A DNA stretch of 64,000 nucleotides. It comes from Gnetum montanum (Eukaryota > Streptophyta > Gnetopsida > Gnetales > Gnetaceae). Positions 56,541 through 64,000 of this stretch are shown here, piece after piece; position 1 is the first letter of the stretch; each line of letters begins with the position of its first letter. The stretch lies in NCBI GenBank assembly GCA_015680685.1, contig MNCI01014438.1, forward strand, positions 567,933-631,932, in the 5' to 3' direction. The translations under genes were made by a program, and so were the position numbers. The notes under the pieces were generated by a model. The model searched no databases and was not told the DNA's origin. It was given only the letters and a program-made list of their open reading frames with translations.

Positions 56541-57865
56541 AAAACACCATGAAAGACAAGATGCTAACATAGCTCCTCGGTAATCATCTAGATGTCACTT
56601 AGCTATGCTTGAGAGTACCAGGATAGTCATGTAGGCAAAGGGGAAAGGGTGGATCTGCGAGGATAGTTTTAGGAAGGAAACGATGTAGCATAGTATGGTC
56701 CCTCATCGGAGTGCCTATGAGGGAATTGATATGCATAAGCATCTTTCTTTTGCAGGAATCTGACCTCTTGTTGAAATGCTTAGAGATGGTCATTATGAAA
56801 TAACTAATATGCCATTTTTTTGGGTGGCCTTTTGCTTTTCTATGCTTTTCTTTTGCTATTTTGCCATTTTCATTTGCAAAAAACCTTGTTGTTGTAGGAC
56901 AGGTGTTTCCTCCCCAAGATGAGTTGCATTACATCCACGTCGAGGTTTGACCTGCCTAAAAATGCTTCCCATGCGGTGAGTTGTGTTACGTGCATCATGG
57001 ACTTTACAGTTGAGCATATCGGAGGGCTTTATAGAGATAGGGAAAATTCGTAAAAATAGGTGTAAGAATGAGAATTCCGAGTGTAAGAAACAAGGTAAAG
57101 GAGGTTAAGGGGAAGGATAAGATGTGCACTCCCAAGTAGCCAAGCTAGTCAGGACAACCACCTTGGAAAGATGTAGTGTCCTACCGCCTTGGTGAAATGC
57201 ACCTCTGACTGACGCCCCTTCAGCACATACCTTGCAAACACAACAAAGAGAAAACTACAAGAAACAACCATCAAATAAAATGAAGGAAAAGGTCTTTCTT
57301 TCTTTGGACTCTACTGGAACAATGGACATCATTGTTGAGGCATTCAACGTCCAAACCAGAAAGGCCATTAGTGATTCTGGTAGCTTCAGCATGGAGAGGT
57401 TGGCACCGACCTAACTAGGAATTGTGGTGATGCGAGTGCTCAAGAGTCCCCACCCAAGGAAAACATTATGTAGTTCAACTGTAAGCGGAGAGGCTTAATA
57501 GATAAACATCTTTTGGGCTTGGATGATGGTGGGGGCCTAGAGGGTAGCGACTTTGTGGCTAGGCCACAATAGTGCTAGGACTCCAGAAGCAGGCACCGAC
57601 CACGAAAGCTACTACTAGGGTAAAGGGCCATGGTAGCGATAGCTCCAAAAGGTTAGCAAGATGTCATACAACATCTCCAGAGGATCAGCAAGATGCCAGG
57701 GGTAGTGGCATTTCATTTATTATAGAGAGTGTTTTCTTGGCATCATGAACTATATTCTGGAACTACAATGTCCCACCCCATGTCAGCACTGTGCACGCTC
57801 GCTTGTTTGTAGAGTCATGGATGCATGCTGAGGACATGCCGCAAACCCAATTTAAGGTCTTGGTA
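56541..57865 (-). other. 3' untranslated region of D
   Basis: No gene is seen. The part from 56880 to 57010 is the reverse complement of C's 37310-37400 with moderate divergence. Small ORFs on either strand (57232-57414, 57791-57973) are not conserved in C. Confidence 0.6.
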
Positions 57866-58480
57866 GACCATATGATTTGCTGGTTTAAGGTTCTAGCATA
57901 TTGTAGTGCTAGTTTAAGGTCCCAGCAAACCGTAGTGCTAGTTTATCATCATAGCAAATGGTGGATGGGCTAGTTTAAAGTTGTAATCAACTGTCTATGC
58001 TAGTTTAATGTCATAGCAGATGAGCTTTGCTAGTTTTCCATCATGGTAGATGGTCTGTGCTAGTTTATAGTCATAGTGGACTATGAATGCCAGTTTATAG
58101 TCATAGCGGACTATCTTTGCAAGTTTTATGTTGTAGTGGATGAGCTTTGCCAGTTTTACATTGTAGTGGATGAGATTTACAAGTTTTATGTCGTAGCGGA
58201 TGATGGATGGGCTAGTTTAAAGTCGTAGTGGACTGTCTGTGCCAGTTTAATGTCATAGCGGATGATCTTTGTCAGTTTTCCATCATGGCAGATAGTCTAT
58301 GCTAGTTTATAGTCATAGCGGACTATTTGTACTACTTTATAGTCATAGAAGACTATGAATGCCGGTTTATAGTTGTAGTTGACTATCTTTGCCAGTTTTA
58401 CATCCTAGGGGATGAGCTTTTCTAGTTTTACATCATAGTGGACAAGCTTTGCTAGTTTTACGTCGTAGCAAATGATTTTC
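57866..58480 (-). repeat. Post-integrase minisatellite of D (~19 units of ~32 bp)
   Basis: Roughly 19 units, read on the plus strand as TGCTAGTTTTACATCATAG plus about 13 bp (GCGGATGAGCTT-like), run without interruption. On the minus strand the core is CTATGA(C/T)(A/G)TAAAACTAGCA, the same motif as in C's 36270-36600. Confidence 0.85.
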
Positions 58481-58496
58481 TTACCTTGCTCATGCA

Positions 58497-61400
58497 TTAA
58501 ATGTAGTATGGATTAAGATACAAATGGTTCACATGATTTGCAAACTCTTTTCCATCCATGTCTGCTAGCTTGAAGGCCCCATTCCCATAGGATTTTGTGA
58601 CCATGAATGAACATTCCCAGTTTGCTGAGAATTTGTTCACATGTTCATGAATAGACTTGAGAACGAGGTCTCCCTTTTTTACTGGTTGTTGATGTGGATT
58701 TGCATGATGCTTTTGCCATTGCCTATGTTGATATTGCTCGATGCGGCCAAGTGTTTATGCATGCTCCTCCTCTATTGAGTCAAGGTCGATGATCCTCGAC
58801 TTGTTGTTTTGGGCTTTGCTCACAATGTTTGACAAGATCATTCAAAGTGATGGTACCTACAGCTCAAGAGGTAACACTGCTTCATATTTGTAAACAATAC
58901 TGTAAGGAGTTTTACTTGTTGTTGTCTTGCATGTCGTTCTATAAGCCCATAACATAGAGGATTTGCTCATGCCATCACCTCTTGCTGTTGTTAAGAATTT
59001 TCTTGAGTAAGTTGATGATGGCTTTGTCTGTAGCTTTTTCCTATCTATTTTCCTGAGGGTAGTATGGCGAGGAGAATGATTGCTTAATGCCAAGGTTGCT
59101 GTAAAAGGTTTTGGTTTCCGCACTACTAAATTGTGGCATGTTGTCTATCACAATCATCATGGGAAGCCCAAACCTTTTCATGATGTTATCTAATATAAAG
59201 TGGCAAACCTATTGAGTTGTAGTCTTCCTAAGGGGAATAGCTTCCACCCACTTTGTAAAGTACTTAGTCGCAGTGATGATGAAGCTATGCCCTACGGAAG
59301 ACTTAGGCATGATAGGTCCTATAATGTCTAGTCCCCATCGTTGGAATGGCCATGTGATCTACATCAGCTGCAATTTTGTAGGTGAAATGTGTATGAGATT
59401 TCCGTATCTTTGGCACATATCACAAGTCTTGAATTTGGCCAGGTAATCATGCTCCATGTGAGGCCAGTAGTACCCTAGGCATCTGATTTTTACCACCATG
59501 GCCATAGGTGCTATGTTTCCACCACACAGTCCCTCATGTACCTCATTAATAACCTTCTATGCTTGCTCCTCATTTATGCATGCTAGTAATATCCCATCAA
59601 AGGAGTGTTTTCACAAGGAATTTTCTCCCATGAATACATATTACCGAGCACACTTGTGGATCGCATCCCTCTAAGTAGATGTCAATTTGCATGGGGGATT
59701 TCCATGTTGCAGGTAACCTTTAATGTTGGCGTACCACTTCTGGGTATCTGTAGCGCTTACAGAGGCTACGTGTACCGCTTGAGTAATAGGCTCTGTACAC
59801 TCGGTTATCGAAGCAAGAAAACTTGTGAATAGATGTGAAGGCACTTTTAATGCTAGGGTGGCCAAGTTGTTTGCTACAGTGTTTTCATTGTGTGGCACGT
59901 GTTGAACATCCATTATGGTAAACTACTTGAGAAAACATTTTGCTAGGTCACAGTAGGACTAGAGATGAGTAGCTTTGCAGGCATAGACCTCAGTGATTTG
60001 ATTCACAATGAGTTGTGAATCACCACGGATCACCAAGTGTTGAATTTTTAGTGCTTGGGATGCTAAGAGGTCCTTGAGGAGTCCTTCATACTCTGCCACA
60101 TTGTTCATACAAAGGAACACGAACTAGTAAGCAAACAGTTAAATGTCCCAAGATGGAAATGTGATGACGGCCACTACACTACCACCTCGCATAGTCAAGG
60201 TGCTGTCGAAATGTAATGTAGCCTCTAAATGCAATGGGACAATGTTGATAGTGCTAACGTGCTCATCAGGGAATTTGAGTTCTATGATTGCCTGATTGTT
60301 GATAGGTGAGGTCATGAGTTGCATAGCTATAGCTTAACCTTTCATCAATGATTGGCTCACAAAATGCAAGTTGAATTCTGCTATTATGGATTTCCGCTGG
60401 GCTATCTTTCTTCTTTTGTATAGATTTTTCGTGATAGCTCAGAGTATATTTCTTTTGTAAATGATGTTAACTTTGCTACAAAATAGGTAATGCCTTCACT
60501 TTTTTAATGCAAATACTAGGGTAAGACAATTTCTTTCCACCTCATTGTATTTCACCTCATATGCTATCAATGCATGACTCAGGTAATACAGTAGAATCTC
60601 ATAGCCATCATCTCATTTCTAACATAATAGTGCCATGATAGACATGTCTAAGGTGGTAAGGTAGATGTAGAAAGGCTTATCCCTCTACAGTGGGTAAATA
60701 GTTGGGATATGTAAAAGCTCCTTCTTTAGATCATCAAAGGCTTGTTAGCATTGTGTTATCTATTCGAAGTTAATCCCTTTCTTTAATAAGTGTTGCATGG
60801 GGTGTAACTTGTCAGTCAACATTTGTATAAACCTTCTAATGAACTATATCCTACCTTGCAACCTATGTAATTCTTTAACATTTGCAGGGGGTGCTAGATT
60901 AGTGATAGCCTTAACTTTGTTAGTGTCCACTCGTATTCCAGCCTTCGATACTACAAACCCTAACATGCATTCGATTCTTACCCTGAAGGCACACTATTTT
61001 GGATTGAGGTGTAAGTCATGCATTTGGAAATGTTTGAGGACTACACCTAGATCGTTGGGATGATCAGTAGCCTCTTTAGATTTGACCACTATGTCATCCA
61101 TGTAGTCATTTAGTGTTTCTAGAATGTAGTCACTAAAGATGTATGTCATGGCTCTTTGGTATGCTACTCTGGCATTTTTGAGCCCAAAGGGCATCATAGT
61201 GTAACAGAAAGTACCCCATGGGGTCATGAAAGTTGTTGTTAACTAATGCTTTGGATTGACGTAAATTTGATTATAGTTGGATAAATTTTCCATGAAGGAT
61301 AACAGAGCATGACCAGCCATAATGTCGATGAGTTGATCAATACTTGGCAGTGGGAAGTTGTCTTTGATCGTTGCTTAGTTCAGATCCCAGAAGTCTATAC

Positions 61401-62012
61401 AGATTCGTATTCCTCCCATTTTCTTAGAAACCACAATGATGTTTGACACCCACTCTGAGTAATCAACTACCTAGATGAAACCGTCTTGATACAACTTAGT
61501 GATTTCATCACGTATGACCAGTGTAATCTCTGGTTTTATCCTACAAGCCTTTTATTCAACTACTTTTATACACCGGTCTAAGACAATGTTATTTTGTATA
61601 AGCCTCCGATATAAGCCTAGCATGTTGTTATAAGACCACGTGAATACTTTGATGTTGTCTTGCAATATCTTGGATACATCTTTATGTGTTTGTGAATCTA
61701 GGAGGGAGCTAAGTTTTAACATTTTTATTTCCCCCCTGGATGTAGTCACAGGCATTTCAATGAGAGGCTCCTCAATTACATCCCTAGCCTCTAAATCTGA
61801 GGCTTGGACTAGATGTTTGGGCTAGTCTAGGGATGTTTCTAAGGATGCTACAGTGCTATCTGTAGATAATTCCTAGTCTATTAACTCTGGGTTTAGTTGT
61901 CTTGCGAACTCATCATGTGGACCTGTCAAGGCTAGAGGTGAAGAAAGATCAGGATGCATTGCCATTCTTGCTCAACCTGCCACAATGAGATAAATGCCAA
62001 GTTAAGGGACAC
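58497..62012 (-). pseudogene. pol: pol of element D: RT, RNase H x2, integrase
   Basis: This is the best-preserved pol here. The reading begins near 62012 (VSLNLAF after a candidate AG) with a pre-RT ATG (about 61962). The pre-RT region has LKLSSLLDSQTHKDV (about 61720). RT active site YMDD is at 61093-61104, with TPWGTFCYTMMPFGLKNAR before it. First RNase H: about 60640-60370. Second RNase H: about 60210-59850 with FDS, EYEGLL and GDSQLIV; its last Asp motif reads VANNLATLA, so that Asp is lost. Integrase: H-H-C-C (59560-59420), GLDIIGP with first Asp retained, IVIDN second Asp, and Lys at 59035-59037 in place of the catalytic Glu. It ends YYI, TAA 58497-58499. About 20 stops. Confidence 0.92.
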
Positions 62013-62410
62013 CTGTTTGTAGCAACGGTGCATACTAAACACTTGTGAAGTAGAAATAAGATATGAATAGTTGAAATAATTATAAATTATGATACAAAGT
62101 TGGCAATCTGCCAGTTTAAGGTCATAGCAGGCCACTTGAATGCAAAGTTCAAAATTGCTAGTTTAAGGTCTTTGCCGGCCCCTAACTTGGTTGAGTTTAT
62201 AAGTTAAGAGTATTAGTTTAAGGTCTTTGTGGACCGCTAACAGGTTTTTTTGTAAAGGTAAGTTGTATTAGTTTGAGGTCTTTGCAGACCGCTAACTTGG
62301 TCAAAACTGTGAATCAAAATTGCTAGTTTAAGGTCTTTGTGGACTGCTAATAGGCTATTCTTGCAGAGGTGAATGGCTAGTTTAAGGTCAATCGAGGTTT
62401 TCTATCAGGC
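62013..62410 (-). repeat. Minisatellite upstream of pol in D
   Basis: About six units of roughly 53 bp, at about 62112, 62158, 62217, 62270, 62326 and 62379, share GCTAGTTTAAGGTCTTTG (plus strand). Several carry a small hairpin, GGTCT-TTGC-AGACC. On the minus strand it ends close to the AG at 62013-62014 that precedes pol. Confidence 0.75.
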
Positions 62411-64000
62411 CCACCTATTATGATGCAAACAATGTTGCTACACTATGGAGGGAGTGCTACGCTATATGGAACATCCCACATTAATCAGGATGAGAAAATG
62501 GCAAGTTCCTTTTTACTACATTGGATACAAATAGGGGTTTACCCCTTGTAAACTCGTCATTTTCATTATAAGCATAGACCTCATACCCATAGTATAGAGT
62601 GGTGGCATTGACAAAGAGCAAAGTGATTCAGCATAGCGACTGAGAAAGAATCTGCAACCGAGATGATGGAACCCAAGAGAGAACACAAACACCTAGCACT
62701 TACCAAGGTAGATGATGTGAAAGACACCTTGGGGCATTTTTCATAGGCACGTGTCATAGTGTGGGAGGAAACTCTATTGACCTAGTAAGTTGCTATGCTA
62801 CCCCTATTTTCCCTACTTCTATTGTTATCTTTTCTCTCTTTTTTATTTTATTTTTCTATTTTCATTTTGAAATCTATGTTTTCTATCATCGTTTTTGTTG
62901 CCATTTTGACCGTTACACCGCTGTTGTTGCTGATTCGGCCACGACGGTGTATGGACACTATGCTAAGGTTGCATGCATTATTGTCCAAACCACCATTGTT
63001 GTGGCTACCTTAATATAGAGATTTAGGTGATTCTAGCAACCTATCATGTGAATAGCGTAGCGTACAACCCTCAGGAGGGTTTGGCCATGTGCATGACTTG
63101 ATAGTGTAACACGTGTCTATCACAGCATAGTGTAAATCATTTTGTCAGGCAGAAGATTTGTTGAAATAGCTACAACATATTAAACTCTTTCTTATTTAAA
63201 AATTTTCATTTAATTATTTTCATTTTGTTACTATGCTAAGCCGGTGTGTTGTTCTGCTAAGCTACATGCAAGGAAAATGTTATGCTACATTATTTACAAA
63301 TAGTTTATCCTACTACGCTACAAGCTAACTCCATTCGAACATGATGTTAACATTTTCCATTGTGTTGTGCAGGGTGATGCTAAGGCCCATTTTGATTATC
63401 CTAGAAATTGTAGGGATTCTGTGCTACCTAAGTGAACCGATGGCCAACGTTACTCTACACCATGCACGAGTGGGGCACTAGGTGATCTGGTTCCGGGAAG
63501 GTGCATGGGACTTCCTACAATTCCTCCTCGAGCACTTTAGTATGATCATTTGGTCATACTTATCAGAGGAGGTAGTATCCATAATTATAGAAACCCTATT
63601 GCCTAGGGCAAACTGGGGTATTTTTAAATTTTTGACCAATGGAGCAATCGGGAGCAGGCAGGTAGAGGGATCTAATTAGCACCAAAAAAAATTGAGGTGT
63701 CTAGCTTGAATCTGGAAAATGCTTGAATATAATTGCTGCCATCTATACAACATGTTTTTCATCACTCACCACATGGAAACGTGTTTTTAGAACCCACCAA
63801 AAATCATTTATTGTGCCGATGGGTGAGTTCTATAAACATATTCCACTATGTTACGCAATGTATGCTATGCTAGGCTAGAATGTTAATAGTGCATTTTTGT
63901 TACAAGGTTTTTCATCAACAAGAGTGGGCTTCACAGTGATACTGATGCCTTGGCCTTAACAAAGATGGCGTTGTGGGAGTTTTCTACCACTAAGAATATG
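62411..64000 (-). other. Internal spacer of D with scattered GCTACGCTA motifs
   Basis: No protein gene was recognised on either strand. Words such as GTGCTACGCTATA (62455), AATAGCGTAGCGTAC (63052), ACTATGCTAAGCCGG (63231), CTACTACGCTACAAGC (63310) and ATGCTATGCTAGGCTAG (63861) recall the inverted-repeat motif of the family's LTRs. The T-rich ORFs at 62761-63018 are a low-complexity effect. Confidence 0.45.

Larger units (their letters stand above)
54892..64000 (-). mobile_element. Element D: Tat/Ogre-like retrotransposon, 3' part, runs off window
   Basis: On the minus strand, from high to low coordinates, are an internal region (64000-62410), a minisatellite, pol (62012-58497), another minisatellite (58480-57866), a 3' untranslated region, a polypurine tract and the 3' LTR (56482-54892). 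gag, protease and the 5' LTR must lie beyond 64000. Its pol is the longest-open and least mutated in the window. The C and D LTRs and 3' regions are clearly related. Confidence 0.9.

Noticed and set aside
62761-63018. ORFs rich in Phe, Ile and Leu as membrane proteins
   Set aside because: They arise from a T-rich tract, have no family motif and overlap each other in two frames.
1-64000. Host genes, tRNA or rRNA genes
   Set aside because: Nothing with conserved host protein motifs or tRNA/rRNA structure was recognised on either strand.

Overview
This is plant nuclear DNA built almost entirely from nested, decayed LTR retrotransposons. I found no host gene, rRNA, tRNA, CRISPR array or bacterial feature. 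The repeat-in-repeat layout, Tat/Ogre-like Ty3/gypsy proteins and heavy loss of Gln and Trp codons to stops suggest a vascular plant with a large, heavily methylated genome. I cannot name the species.

The nest can be dated by order of insertion. The oldest layer is element G (minus strand, pol at 900-4404), split by element A. A is a giant Tat/Ogre-like element on the plus strand (4728-51300, 5-bp target duplication TCAAG). A is split by element B (16145-40187). B is split by element C (24810-39195, duplication CATAC). C carries a solo LTR E (27621-29067, duplication CTACC). A second solo LTR F (47972-49355, duplication GATAG) sits in A's integrase. To the right of G lie an LTR remnant H (53086-53994), an unassigned stretch (53995-54891), and element D (minus strand, 54892 to beyond the window end), whose pol is the best preserved.

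Layout of the Tat/Ogre-like families (A, C, D, G): LTR beginning TGAAACA, primer site near GCTAGAAGGAGGA, duplicated leader, gag, protease, a spacer, then RT, RNase H, a second RNase H, integrase, a short minisatellite, a polypurine tract and the 3' LTR. The spacer between protease and RT is the most interesting part. It holds a minisatellite (motif CTTAAACTAGCA), an antisense multi-exon gene (seen in A and C), and a 175-190 bp tandem array (seen in A and G). It ends at a conserved AG/GTG site just before pol, as expected if the spacer is largely an Ogre-type intron. With insertions removed A would be about 21 kb.

Element B is different. It has a tRNA-Asp-type primer site, gag and protease, no recognisable RT or integrase, and a second sense ORF (21761-24614) joining a plant-transposon-protein-like domain to a long coiled coil. 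It looks non-autonomous. LTRs of the C/D/E/F group carry clusters of inverted-repeat motifs around GCTACGTAGC, expanded in E into a 49-bp tandem array. All protein genes here are broken by stops or frameshifts, so they are annotated as pseudogenes.
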